Positions 47,016 through 56,450 of a stretch of DNA of 64,000 bases are shown one piece after another. This DNA comes from an uncultured Pseudohongiella sp. (lineage in GTDB: Bacteria > Pseudomonadota > Gammaproteobacteria > Pseudomonadales > Pseudohongiellaceae). The first letter of the stretch is position 1, and every line of letters begins with the position of its first letter. The notes below the pieces were generated by a model. That model made no database searches. It saw only the letters and a list, made by a program, of their open reading frames with translations, and had not been told where the DNA came from. The translations under genes and the position numbers were made by a program. The stretch lies in NCBI GenBank assembly GCA_902591495.1, contig CACJAW010000005.1, positions 1-64,000 on the forward strand. The letters run 5' to 3'.

Positions 47016-47101
47016 GCTTTTATCTTTTAAATTGTGTTATCGGTATACCAATTTTACATTAATCCGAAGTAAAGTAAGAGTTGTTTATGCTTAAGGTTTT
47101 C

Positions 47102-48112
47102 TTAATTGTTATTTTCAGACTCTAGGCGACGTGCGCCCGCCAAGATTCCAGGTAGCGAATAGTTTCCCTCATGGCAAGCATATTCATATACACGTTCCTC
47201 TGGGCGGTTTCGTGTGAGTATGCGGTGTCCTGAGAATGGTTGTTCATAAGCCTTATTATCGACGACTGTAAACTCATAAAGGATTTCGTCGTCTGAAACC
47301 AATGTATAACGCTCGGTGAGTTCAAATTCATCAGAAAGTGTTATGGTTCTTGATGAAGATTGTTCAGGGCGAAAGTTAATCGAGTGGACTACCAAGGTGT
47401 CTCCCTCCCATGAAGCAACAGAGTCACCCATCCACTGAGGAATGTTAAAGGGGAGATGGTTTTCGTTAATTCGAATAATACGGGCATCATGAATCATCTC
47501 AGTGAGCACCATAATGTGATCCTTTGTCTGCACAATTTGCAGATTTGGATTCATCATCCCTGGTGTGAGTGATGGGACTGCTGCGCCAAACATCAAACAC
47601 CGTCCAGATAGGTTTTGGCCCTCTGGTCCATCAGTATCCTTCAGTCCGGAAGCGCGCCTTTTCGCATGGAAATCGAGAAAACCTTCGCGTCTTGGTATTC
47701 TCCCATCCGTCGGGTGGTAGATCACGGAAGTTTTGTATTCACCATTTATCGGAATTAATTCGGCGGGCAAATAGTGACCCAGGAAGGCATCGTCTGCTTC
47801 CTGCCCGATGCGGGCGCCTTTTTCAGGCGCCCCGCGGTTTGGCTCTAGCGGAGCATCTTGCTGGTCAAGCCTGTTTTGCATAGCCAATTCAAGTTCTTCA
47901 GCTTCCGCCTCTGAATAGGCTTGTCTGTTACCTAAGTTTGGAGAACGCTGTAAAGGGGTTCGTGATCCAAAAAACCAGTACCCGTGAAAGTCCGGATGAC
48001 CGTGTTCTGTTATTGGCATGATCCAAGAAGAACTATCATCACTTTGCGCTAATGATCCGGTATTAACCACAATTGTGATGGTAAGGGTTATATAAATTCG
48101 TAATTTATACAC
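47102..48112 (-). CDS. Exported CHEGNY-family protein, copy 3
   Basis: A 336-residue paralogue. I start at the GTG at 48112, which has CGGAG 7 bases upstream, begins a clean signal peptide (YKLRIYITLTITIVVNTGSLAQ) and gives the same length as copies 1 and 2; the open frame runs on to 48187. Shared motifs are GHPDFHGYWFFGSRTP, SGRCLMFG, EMIHDARIIRI, SWEGDTLVVHSINF and YACHEGNYSLPG. Function unknown. It is divergent from the molybdopterin oxidoreductase gene. Confidence 0.75.
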   Translation of the reverse strand: MYKLRIYITLTITIVVNTGSLAQSDDSSSWIMPITEHGHPDFHGYWFFGSRTPLQRSPNLGNRQAYSEAEAEELELAMQNRLDQQDAPLEPNRGAPEKGARIGQEADDAFLGHYLPAELIPINGEYKTSVIYHPTDGRIPRREGFLDFHAKRRASGLKDTDGPEGQNLSGRCLMFGAAVPSLTPGMMNPNLQIVQTKDHIMVLTEMIHDARIIRINENHLPFNIPQWMGDSVASWEGDTLVVHSINFRPEQSSSRTITLSDEFELTERYTLVSDDEILYEFTVVDNKAYEQPFSGHRILTRNRPEERVYEYACHEGNYSLPGILAGARRLESENNN

Positions 48113-48272
48113 AGTTATGCTCCGTGAACGATGTGATAGTATAAACCGATTTACGATAGGGTTAATGGGGCTAAGTGTCGCACGCACGGTTGTTTCTCTG
48201 CCAGCAAGTGCTTTTCATTAACCTAAATAATGCTATTTCAACTTTTATGTAGTGACTAACCAGAAGACTATT

Positions 48273-50354
48273 ATGTCTAACGAAGTTATAGAAAGAGTAC
48301 ATAGTACTTGCCCCCATGATTGTCCGAGCGCTTGCGCTCTTGAAGTCGAACGCATCGACAGTAAGACGATTGGTCGTGTCTATGGTGCAAGGGACAATGA
48401 GTACACATCAGGCACGTTATGCGCAAAAGTTGGAAACTACGCCGAACGTGTCCACCATCCAAAACGGTTGAAAATGCCTATGCGCAGAGTTGGACCAAAA
48501 GGGGTAGGTGTTGATTCCTTTGAGCCTGTATCTTGGTCAGAAGCGTTAGATGAGGTTGCTGTTAAATTTTCAGAACTAGCTTTGGAATACGGTTCTGAAA
48601 CGATTTGGCCTCATTACTACGCTGGAACAATGGGGTTAGTGCAAAGAGACGGAATCGAACGTTTGCGCCATGCGATGCGCTACTCGAGGCAACATAGCAC
48701 TATTTGCTCCGCTGCCTCAGATGCTGGTTGGAAGGCAGGAACTGGGGTGAAGAGAGGGGTTGATGCGAGAGAAATCGGTGACCATAGTGACGTAGTTGTA
48801 CTCTGGGGAACAAACGCTGTCCACACTCAGGTCAATCTGATGCATCACGTATCACAAGCAAAGAAAAGGGGGGCTAAACTTGTCGTGGTAGACCCCTACA
48901 GGAATGCGACTGCAAAAAAAGCTGACCTGCATCTCATGCTTCAGCCTGGTACCGATGGTGCTCTTGCAACCGCTATGATGCATGTACTTTTGACGGAAAA
49001 TCTCGCTGATAGAGCTTACTTAGACGAATACACTGATTTTGGGAGCGACCTTGAAACACATTTGAGCAATAGGACAGCAATATGGGCACAGGAGATTACC
49101 GGAGTTCCATCGGAGCAGATTGTCGAGTTCGCGAGACTAGTTGGAAATAATCCGAAAACATTTTTTCGTTTAGGGTATGGTTTCACCCGAACCCGAAATG
49201 GGGCATTCAACATGCATGCAGTTTCATGCATACCGGCGGTCACCGGAGCTTGGAAATATCGTGGTGGCGGTGCGCTGTATAGTAACGCGGAACTCTTTCC
49301 GCTGGATAAATCTCTAATTATTGGCGCTGATCTCTTAGACAGAGGGGTTAGAGTTTTTGATCAATCTCGAATCGGGGAAGTATTGTGTGGTAATCCGATT
49401 GATCTGCAGGGCGGCCCGCCAGTCACTGCCATGTTGATTCAAAATACTAATCCTATGATGGTCTCACCATCTTCGCTTAAGGTACGCGAAGGGTTTGAGA
49501 GGGACGACCTTTTTGTCTGTGTCCATGAGCAATTTATGACTGAGACGGCAGCCATGGCCGATATCGTCCTCCCTGCCACCACATTCTTAGAGCATGAAGA
49601 TATATACATTGCAGGCGGTCATACTTTTTTGCAGGTTGCCAAGCCTTTGATTGAACCAATAGGAGAGGCAAAGTCTAACCATTTTGTAATTTGTGAACTC
49701 GCCTACAGATTGGGAGCAGAGCATCCTGGATTTGATATGACAGCATGGGAAATTATAAATCAAACCCTTGAACGTTCTGGCTTACCATCTGCAGAAAAAA
49801 TTCATTCTAATCATTGGCTAGATTGTGCAAAAGATTTTGAAGAATCCCATTTTTTGAATGGTTTTGAGACAAGAGATAAAAAGTTTCACTTTTCCCCAGA
49901 CTGGTCCCAACTGGGAAAGATAAATGCCCCCCTGCCGAAATTTCCAGATCATTACTCCGTGACCGATAATCGAAACGAAGAAAGGCCTTTTAGATTAATC
50001 ACGGCCCCTGCTCGGCAATTTCTCAATAGTAGTTTTACCGAAACATCTGCTGCTCGAAAGAGAGAGAAACGTCCCACCGCAAAAATACACTCTACTGTTT
50101 GTGGGAGACTAGGTATCGGCGATGGTGATCTGATTAGAATCGGTAATGACTTGGCATCTGTTGTCTTACATGTTGAGGTATTTAGTGAGCTTCAAGAAGA
50201 TGTTGTTATTGTTGAGAGTATCTGGCCAAATTCGAGTTTTATCGAGGGCGTTGGTATAAACTCCTTGGTTAGCACCGATCCAGGTCACGGCGTAGGTGGA
50301 GCTGTGTTTCATGATACTTCTGTATGGTTAAAAACAGTCGGCGCGAACAACTAG
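48273..50354 (+). CDS. Molybdopterin-dependent oxidoreductase with 4Fe-4S site (BisC-like)
   Basis: A 693-residue enzyme of the DMSO-reductase superfamily. The N-terminal cluster ligands are C13, C17, C21 and C50 (CPHDCPSACALEV...GTLC). Domains follow the family order: VVLWGTNAVHTQVNL and VVVDPYRNATAKKADLHL for the cofactor, then the C-terminal MopB-binding barrel (RPFRLITAPARQFLNSSFTE). No signal peptide is seen, so it is predicted cytoplasmic. No small subunit or membrane anchor is adjacent. The start could also be the GTG at 48252. Its stop overlaps the convergent sterol-desaturase-like gene by 4 bases. Confidence 0.85.
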   Translation: MSNEVIERVHSTCPHDCPSACALEVERIDSKTIGRVYGARDNEYTSGTLCAKVGNYAERVHHPKRLKMPMRRVGPKGVGVDSFEPVSWSEALDEVAVKFSELALEYGSETIWPHYYAGTMGLVQRDGIERLRHAMRYSRQHSTICSAASDAGWKAGTGVKRGVDAREIGDHSDVVVLWGTNAVHTQVNLMHHVSQAKKRGAKLVVVDPYRNATAKKADLHLMLQPGTDGALATAMMHVLLTENLADRAYLDEYTDFGSDLETHLSNRTAIWAQEITGVPSEQIVEFARLVGNNPKTFFRLGYGFTRTRNGAFNMHAVSCIPAVTGAWKYRGGGALYSNAELFPLDKSLIIGADLLDRGVRVFDQSRIGEVLCGNPIDLQGGPPVTAMLIQNTNPMMVSPSSLKVREGFERDDLFVCVHEQFMTETAAMADIVLPATTFLEHEDIYIAGGHTFLQVAKPLIEPIGEAKSNHFVICELAYRLGAEHPGFDMTAWEIINQTLERSGLPSAEKIHSNHWLDCAKDFEESHFLNGFETRDKKFHFSPDWSQLGKINAPLPKFPDHYSVTDNRNEERPFRLITAPARQFLNSSFTETSAARKREKRPTAKIHSTVCGRLGIGDGDLIRIGNDLASVVLHVEVFSELQEDVVIVESIWPNSSFIEGVGINSLVSTDPGHGVGGAVFHDTSVWLKTVGANN

Positions 50355-51175
50355 AGATTGACCTTCTCTTTTGTCTTGAAGGGTTCACTGAGAAGCGAAA
50401 GGTATTTGATACACTGTTTACCCTCAAAGTCTGCTATTCCAATATGCATGGATTGATGTCCTAAATCTGGTTTTTCCTTGTAAGTTCCGAATATTTTGTC
50501 CCACCATAAAAAATTAAAACCAAAATTATAGTTTTGCTCATCTTTATTCTTAGAGTGATGGATTCTATGGACATCGGGGGTGACTAAAAATAGCCTGAGG
50601 ACGGTATCTATCCTTCTATTTAGTCTCCAGTTACTATGATTAAAAATCGATGTCGCGTTGAGAATTACTTCTGAAAGTAGAACGGCAATAGCGGTTGGTC
50701 CTATGACAAAAATTAGGCAAAGTTTTATAAGGCTCGAGATGAGAATTGAGACAGGGTGGAAACGAAGACCTGTTGACGAGTCATAGTCTCCGTCTGAATG
50801 GTGCATCTGATGGAATTTCCAAAGCGGCGCATATGCGTGAAAGCAGCGGTGTTGAAAATAAATTGTCAAATCAAATAATAGTAAATAAAGTGGGACAGAT
50901 AATAAAAAGGGAAGATTAATGAAATTGAAAATACCCCACCCGAAATTTTCAGCAGTAATTGCAGCGGCAACGCCGAGAATAGGTAGGCTAAGGTCAATCA
51001 ATAATACATTTGTTAAACCAAAGCCAAGGTTTGTTAGCCAGCGGCGGGGTTTTGAATAAAAGAGTTTTCTACGTGGTCGCATTATTTCCATCATGGACAC
51101 ACTAAAAAGAACGATAAGAAAGCACGCTAGACGGAGAAAGGATTCTCCGTCTATTGTCACCGCATCAGAGAGCAT
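50351..51175 (-). CDS. Sterol desaturase/fatty acid hydroxylase family membrane enzyme
   Basis: A 274-residue integral membrane protein with four to five hydrophobic segments. The histidine boxes of the family are all visible: HRCFH, FHQMHH and HRIHH (in TPDVHRIHHSKN), which bind a di-iron centre. It uses O2 to hydroxylate or desaturate a lipid; the substrate is unknown. Its ATG directly follows the stop of the upstream 162-residue gene. Confidence 0.88.
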   Translation of the reverse strand: MLSDAVTIDGESFLRLACFLIVLFSVSMMEIMRPRRKLFYSKPRRWLTNLGFGLTNVLLIDLSLPILGVAAAITAENFGWGIFNFINLPFLLSVPLYLLLFDLTIYFQHRCFHAYAPLWKFHQMHHSDGDYDSSTGLRFHPVSILISSLIKLCLIFVIGPTAIAVLLSEVILNATSIFNHSNWRLNRRIDTVLRLFLVTPDVHRIHHSKNKDEQNYNFGFNFLWWDKIFGTYKEKPDLGHQSMHIGIADFEGKQCIKYLSLLSEPFKTKEKVNL

Positions 51176-51664
51176 TTATTCAGCATCTTGAGGGTTAAAA
51201 TTTTCAGGCAACAAATCGCCGAACTTGGCAACGTAAGCGGTATTTAGAATAAGCATTACTTCAGCGCTAAAATATTCGGAGTGTAAAACCAGAATTCTTG
51301 CCCATTTTGAATCCATTTCAGAACGTACTTCAGCCATTTCTGCGCTGTCAGCAGCAAGGTACGCTACTTCATAATCCGGCAACAATTTTTCTAAATCTTT
51401 TTGTCGATTTTTAATTTCCTGACTTACAGGTACTGGAAGGAGATCGTAATAGCTGGCTATGATAGTTTCAGGATCTGAGTCTTCTGAGATAAGTTCTACC
51501 CGTTCTAACAGGTTCTCCTCTATTGTAAGAAAAATTACTTCATTGTCTGCGGCATATAGACATCGGGCAAACAGGAAAAAGACTAGTAAAAAGAGAAGTT
51601 CAATTTCTTCAATCTTGCTCGCTTGCGAGTAATGTTCGTTAAAAATAATATCTCTCCAAACCAA
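51176..51664 (-). CDS. Uncharacterised protein upstream of the desaturase-like enzyme
   Basis: An open frame of up to 162 residues. It has an internal hydrophobic stretch (LLFLLVFFLFARCLYAAD) that looks like a signal peptide, followed by a mostly helical, acidic domain with DLEKLLPDYEVAYLAADSAEMAEVRSEMD. No family recognised. The true start is uncertain: there is no ATG in front of the signal, and the TTG at 51664 is the furthest candidate. Its stop codon directly abuts the ATG of the sterol-desaturase-like gene, so the two are translationally linked. Confidence 0.5.
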   Translation of the reverse strand: MVWRDIIFNEHYSQASKIEEIELLFLLVFFLFARCLYAADNEVIFLTIEENLLERVELISEDSDPETIIASYYDLLPVPVSQEIKNRQKDLEKLLPDYEVAYLAADSAEMAEVRSEMDSKWARILVLHSEYFSAEVMLILNTAYVAKFGDLLPENFNPQDAE

Positions 51665-51714
51665 TCAATAGTTTCAGATAAATACAATTTAATCGTTTAG
51701 GCGGAAGTAGCAAG

Positions 51715-53883
51715 TTATGCCCGATTCAATGCCTCTTCGTTTGCAGCCGATTCAACTGCCTCTTGGTTTTGTTCTTGAAATTCCTTTAAACGTCTTGCTT
51801 GTTCTACAACGAAGGCGCGAATAGACTCAAGTTGATCTGAGGTTATTGCGTCTCTAAATTCGGGCATTCCCCTATCTGCTCTGGCGCCTCCTATAACGAT
51901 ATCTGACATCTCATCGTGAGTAGACAGCGTCATTAAGCGAAGGTCTGGCGCTACTATTGCAACCTCATTGGGTATGCCTATTCCACCGTGGCAACTTGCA
52001 CATTGAGCGTGATAAATATCATCACCCTCAGATATTTGGTCAACACCAAAGTCGCCGTCGGGCAATTCCGGGACTGTGGCTTGAACTATGTCAGAAATAG
52101 GTAGGTCCAAGTTTCCGTCAAGCTTGAACGCAAGCACTGTTCCGCCTAAGTCAATGGCCCTGTTTCCGTTCATCATTGTAGCCACATATTGATCACCCCC
52201 AACCTGGTAGGTCATCACTGATGTCGACCGAAAAGTTCCTGGAGCATTATATCTCCACAATATTTCACCGTCGTCTGTATCTCTTGCAGAAAATTCCCCG
52301 GTTCCCTCAGGATGGAAGAGTAGACCGCCTCGAGTCGCGACAACTCCTCCATTGTAGTCAGATTCGAGCTCATGCCGCCATTTATAGCCACCAGTAATAG
52401 GGTCAAATGCCCCAATATAGGCTTGCGACTCTGGTCTTGGACCTGCTTCTTCTATTAGTCGCCTTCTATACTCACCTTCGCCCCATCCAAGACTGAGTCC
52501 TCGTTCGCGAATTTCATACTCTCCGGTTTCGACAAAGCCTTCATCAAGTGAATAAAAATTTGCGATGTCATGGTAATAAAAATACATTAAGCCCAACTCG
52601 TTGTCCCAAGATTGAGGCTCCCAGTTATGAGCTCCTGAGTTGGCAGGCATGATCCACTGAGGCTCCGACTCATAAACGACATCGGGGTTTTCAACAGGTC
52701 GGCCGGTTTCCATATCGACATGAGTTGCCCAATCAATTCCTTCGGTATAGGGAAGCGCCCTTAACAATTCGCCATCTTCCCTATCGATGACATAAAAGAA
52801 ACCATTTTTAGGAGCTTGAAGGACAACTTTTCGCATTTCTCCACCAAACTCAATTTCTCCCAAAGCCATGTCCATTGCAGAGCTATAGTCCCAATTGTCA
52901 CCAGGAGTAGTTTGGTAGTACCAGTTCATCCTGCCAGTCTCAACATCCACTGAAACGATTGCGGAAAGAAAAAGGTCATCTCCACCGCCTGGCGATCTTA
53001 TTTCTCTTGGCCAAGGTGCGCCGTTACCAACTCCAATGTACAGACTGTTGAATTCTTCGTCATAAACGAGCGAGTTCCAGGCCGTGCCACCCCCACCATA
53101 TTTCCACCACTCTCCACCCCAGGTTTGAGCCGCGAGTTCCATTTCAGGGTGTTCAAAGGGTTGGCTGGGGTCACCAGGAACTAGGAAAAACCTCCAGGAA
53201 ACCTCCCCAGTGTCGGCATCATAGGCTGTTACATAGCCGCGACGGTGGCCGGATTCGCCGCTTCCCTGACCTATATAAACTTTTCCAGCCGCAGCCCTAG
53301 GCGCTCCTGTTATGTTAAATCGACCCAGCCCTTCTGGTATCCATGTGTCTACATCCCAGACTTCTTCGCCAGTCTCTGCGTTAACTGCAATGAGCCTCCC
53401 ATCGAATGTTCCTACGAAAACCTTCCCCTCGTATACGGCGACGCCTCTATTGTGGGCAGGACCGCAGCAAGCCAAGCGGATGTAGCTTCTGTCAACCTCT
53501 GGGTCGTATTTCCAGATTTCTTCTCCTGTTGTAGCGTCTAGGGCGTAGATGACACTCCAACCGTTACTAACATACATCACCCCGTCTACCACCAGCGGCG
53601 TGCCTTGCATGCGCATGTTGTAGTCCCCTATTTGTGCAGCCCAAGCGAGCCCCAACCGCGCTATCGTATCCGTATTAATTTGTGTTAGCTCGGAAAATCT
53701 TTGCTCCTTAAAGTTCTGACCATAAGTAAGCCAACTCCCAGGCTCATCTGAGGACGAGTTAATGACTCGGCTGTCTGTAACGTTACCTTGAGGAATATCT
53801 GCGGCCCAAATTGTTTTGCAAATCAGAGCAAAAAAGAGAGGTGCAATTTTTAAAAACAATCCGATTTTAGGGTATGAGGTCAT
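51715..53883 (-). CDS. Quinohaemoprotein PQQ alcohol dehydrogenase with cytochrome c domain
   Basis: A 722-residue exported protein (signal cleavage near IWAAD). The propeller has the vicinal disulfide C139-C140 (LACCGPAHNRGVAV), the catalytic-Asp blade TTPGDNWDYSSAMD, and APKNGFFYVIDREDGE. The C-terminal domain has one c-type haem site, C628-x2-C631-H632 (CASCHGG), with MPEF as a likely distal Met. This is the type II alcohol-dehydrogenase architecture, oxidising alcohols in the periplasm and passing electrons through its own haem. No further cytochrome subunit is adjacent. Confidence 0.92.
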   Translation of the reverse strand: MTSYPKIGLFLKIAPLFFALICKTIWAADIPQGNVTDSRVINSSSDEPGSWLTYGQNFKEQRFSELTQINTDTIARLGLAWAAQIGDYNMRMQGTPLVVDGVMYVSNGWSVIYALDATTGEEIWKYDPEVDRSYIRLACCGPAHNRGVAVYEGKVFVGTFDGRLIAVNAETGEEVWDVDTWIPEGLGRFNITGAPRAAAGKVYIGQGSGESGHRRGYVTAYDADTGEVSWRFFLVPGDPSQPFEHPEMELAAQTWGGEWWKYGGGGTAWNSLVYDEEFNSLYIGVGNGAPWPREIRSPGGGDDLFLSAIVSVDVETGRMNWYYQTTPGDNWDYSSAMDMALGEIEFGGEMRKVVLQAPKNGFFYVIDREDGELLRALPYTEGIDWATHVDMETGRPVENPDVVYESEPQWIMPANSGAHNWEPQSWDNELGLMYFYYHDIANFYSLDEGFVETGEYEIRERGLSLGWGEGEYRRRLIEEAGPRPESQAYIGAFDPITGGYKWRHELESDYNGGVVATRGGLLFHPEGTGEFSARDTDDGEILWRYNAPGTFRSTSVMTYQVGGDQYVATMMNGNRAIDLGGTVLAFKLDGNLDLPISDIVQATVPELPDGDFGVDQISEGDDIYHAQCASCHGGIGIPNEVAIVAPDLRLMTLSTHDEMSDIVIGGARADRGMPEFRDAITSDQLESIRAFVVEQARRLKEFQEQNQEAVESAANEEALNRA

Positions 53884-54023
53884 GTAGCAGCGCCTGTAAA
53901 AGATTCTTTTTTATTACTTTACCTCAGAAGTCATTTGTATTTCAGTAAAATTAGGCAAAATTTTTTGGTTCGAAATTTTGTTTACTTAAAGATGTTGATG
54001 ATTTAATTTCCCTGACAGCTTCT

Positions 54024-56294
54024 TTATCTCTGGAAGAGGTATGAAAATTTGATAAAAACTTGGTCTCCATCCTGGCGGAGATTATTAGCGACAACAAGTT
54101 CCCTCTCGCCTTCCATCTCAACAATATCGAAATTGCTTTGATTCGTGTTATACCCTATGTAGAAAGCTGACCAAGGGTTAATCACATATCTTAAAAGTAA
54201 ATCAAAATTAAGGTTCTCATCATCTGTCAAACGAGTCGCTGGACCTGCATCAGTCTTGTCATACTGAGCGATGAACCTAAGAGACCACTCTTTTGTAAAT
54301 TGATAATTCCAATTGCTTCGAAAAATTTCGTTTGTGAATATTTTGGTGTCGGAATTGCGATTCTGGAGTTCAGTCAAGAAATAGGTATTTCTGACTTGTA
54401 AACGATCAATAGGTCTCCAAAAAAAAGACAGGTCTATGCGGCTTGTGTCTGCAACGTAAGGTAGTGAGCCGAGCGCCGGGACAAGGTTTAAGGTTCTTCC
54501 TTGTCTATAATTAGCGCTCACCGTCGCCTTTTGTGACGTATTGTTTGAGAAATCTATCTGCCAGTTTTCATAATCATAGCGGGTGTTAGTGACTATTCCG
54601 GCAAAGTCTTTGGGACGAAGAATTTCGGCATAGTCGGTGTAACGAACGCCAAAGCTAGTAGTTGCATAGTTTACTTGAAGGTTTGGACCTAACTGATGAT
54701 AGATACGCGTCCCATCGGTGTCGTTTAAGTAGACATCGAAAAGGCCGGCAGTCCAACTATTGATGTTTGAGGTTTCAGGGTAAAAGTTCAAATTCAAGCT
54801 GTTGTGAATGCCAGAGGTGTCTGGTTTGAAAAATCGGTTTTGAAATCCAAGATCTGTGCGAAAGTTATCAGTTGTCTCTATAAAGTGGGAGTGAGTATTT
54901 ACGGTTCGGCCGGTGCGATTGATTTGAATGTTTCTCTGGTACCCTGTTGTTTCATCGCCGCCTGAAAGCGCGGCCGTATCCGTTCCCACTACCTGCATAT
55001 TTGTGATCCAGTTGTTGTTTAGTTTTAGGCGAGCATCCACACTAGCCACGCGATTAAAGCCCTCACCAAGTTCACGATCGCTTAGAAAGAAACCGACTCT
55101 TGACTGCTCAGATATGTCGCGGAATCCCCTCAGGATCGCAATATTTGCTTTTTCGCCATACAGAGGATCTGTAAGTTCACGATTCAATCCAGGAGCTTCA
55201 TCATTAATTAAAATACTGCCGAAGCCATATCTTCCTGACCTACCTGTAAATCTCACGCCGCCCTCAGGGTCTGCTATACGGCGGGTAAATAAAAGTATGG
55301 AATCGGTAGCAAAAAAATCAGCGTTCTCAATAAAAAAGGGTCGTCTCTCAGGGAATTGAACTTCGAATCTTTCATTGACCGTAACCTGTGGTTGGTCTGA
55401 TTCTACTTGGCTAAAGTCAGGGTTAAGTGTGACATCAAGCACCATAGAGTCATTGAACACAAATTTGGCATCTAACCCCAAATCATTCTCAAGAGAAGTC
55501 TCAAAGCTTGGCCCACCAGGAGATCTTGGATTAATGGCGTTTACCTCCCTAGTAAATAGGAAAGGGATAAATTGAGAATTATTACCTGGAGAAACATCCT
55601 CAATACCTCGCATTAATGCTGTTTGATTTAGACGACCCTCTAATTCAAGCGTGTATTGTGGCCAGAAAGAAAACTCGGTATAACGTGGAATGAATCGACC
55701 GAACTGTACACGCCAGAGTTGTTCCTGAACCTCCCTGAATCTCAAGCTTCTCAGCGGAATTGACATCCAAACCATGTACCCTTGATCGGTAAGTTTCCCA
55801 TCACTTTCCCATACTGCTTCAAAAGATGTATCAAAACCTGCACGAATTGAAGAGCCCTCTGTCCAGCGTGCATCCCACTGAATGCCTAATGGAGTAGAGT
55901 GGAAGGATACAGCGGTGCGTTGGTCATTAAATGTATCGATTGTGAGACCAACCCTGTCGTCTCCATTAATGTTTTCCCTAGATGCTAGATTTGCTCTAAT
56001 TAGCTCTGGTTCGGAGTCAAAAGCCAGCCAAACTGCAAATAGGTGTGTTTGATTATAGCCGACGTAAACGTCTGTTCGTTGAGTTGGCTGAGCCCCATCA
56101 TTGGGAGTGCGTTGAATAAACTCTCCAACTTTTGCCATGGAGTGCGCTATTTCGGTTTGGGGCTCCATACCCTCGAAGTCTGAAAGAGATGGTATGCCGC
56201 TTATTCGAGGTATAAATAGTTCATCATCGGCGGCATCAGAATTTCCTGCTGAAATCGCAACAACAAGGACGAGAAATAGCGTGAAGTAGCGCAT
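54024..56294 (-). CDS. DUF5916 outer-membrane protein with CBM9-like domain
   Basis: A 756-residue exported protein (signal cleavage near SDAAD). The N-terminal ~200 residues resemble a carbohydrate-binding family 9-like domain (TDVYVGYNQTHLFAVWLAFD, GDDRVGLTIDTFND). The remainder is DUF5916, with the FVFNDSMVLDVTLNPDFSQVESD and RRPFFIENADFF motifs, and long alternating strands of a beta-barrel ending in FIKFSYLFQR. It probably sits in the outer membrane. Its role is unknown, perhaps substrate recognition or uptake. Confidence 0.85.
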   Translation of the reverse strand: MRYFTLFLVLVVAISAGNSDAADDELFIPRISGIPSLSDFEGMEPQTEIAHSMAKVGEFIQRTPNDGAQPTQRTDVYVGYNQTHLFAVWLAFDSEPELIRANLASRENINGDDRVGLTIDTFNDQRTAVSFHSTPLGIQWDARWTEGSSIRAGFDTSFEAVWESDGKLTDQGYMVWMSIPLRSLRFREVQEQLWRVQFGRFIPRYTEFSFWPQYTLELEGRLNQTALMRGIEDVSPGNNSQFIPFLFTREVNAINPRSPGGPSFETSLENDLGLDAKFVFNDSMVLDVTLNPDFSQVESDQPQVTVNERFEVQFPERRPFFIENADFFATDSILLFTRRIADPEGGVRFTGRSGRYGFGSILINDEAPGLNRELTDPLYGEKANIAILRGFRDISEQSRVGFFLSDRELGEGFNRVASVDARLKLNNNWITNMQVVGTDTAALSGGDETTGYQRNIQINRTGRTVNTHSHFIETTDNFRTDLGFQNRFFKPDTSGIHNSLNLNFYPETSNINSWTAGLFDVYLNDTDGTRIYHQLGPNLQVNYATTSFGVRYTDYAEILRPKDFAGIVTNTRYDYENWQIDFSNNTSQKATVSANYRQGRTLNLVPALGSLPYVADTSRIDLSFFWRPIDRLQVRNTYFLTELQNRNSDTKIFTNEIFRSNWNYQFTKEWSLRFIAQYDKTDAGPATRLTDDENLNFDLLLRYVINPWSAFYIGYNTNQSNFDIVEMEGERELVVANNLRQDGDQVFIKFSYLFQR

Positions 56295-56450
56295 CGAATA
56301 GTGTCTGACTAAGGGCCTTGAGGTTTAAGAGGCGCAACATGATATTTGTTAAGAGAAAGAGAGCAAGCGTTTATTGCAATTTATTTCATACTTGGTGTTA
56401 GTTTGGGATCGGACTATTCACATTTCTCTTGCTAGGAGACTGAGGAGAAA

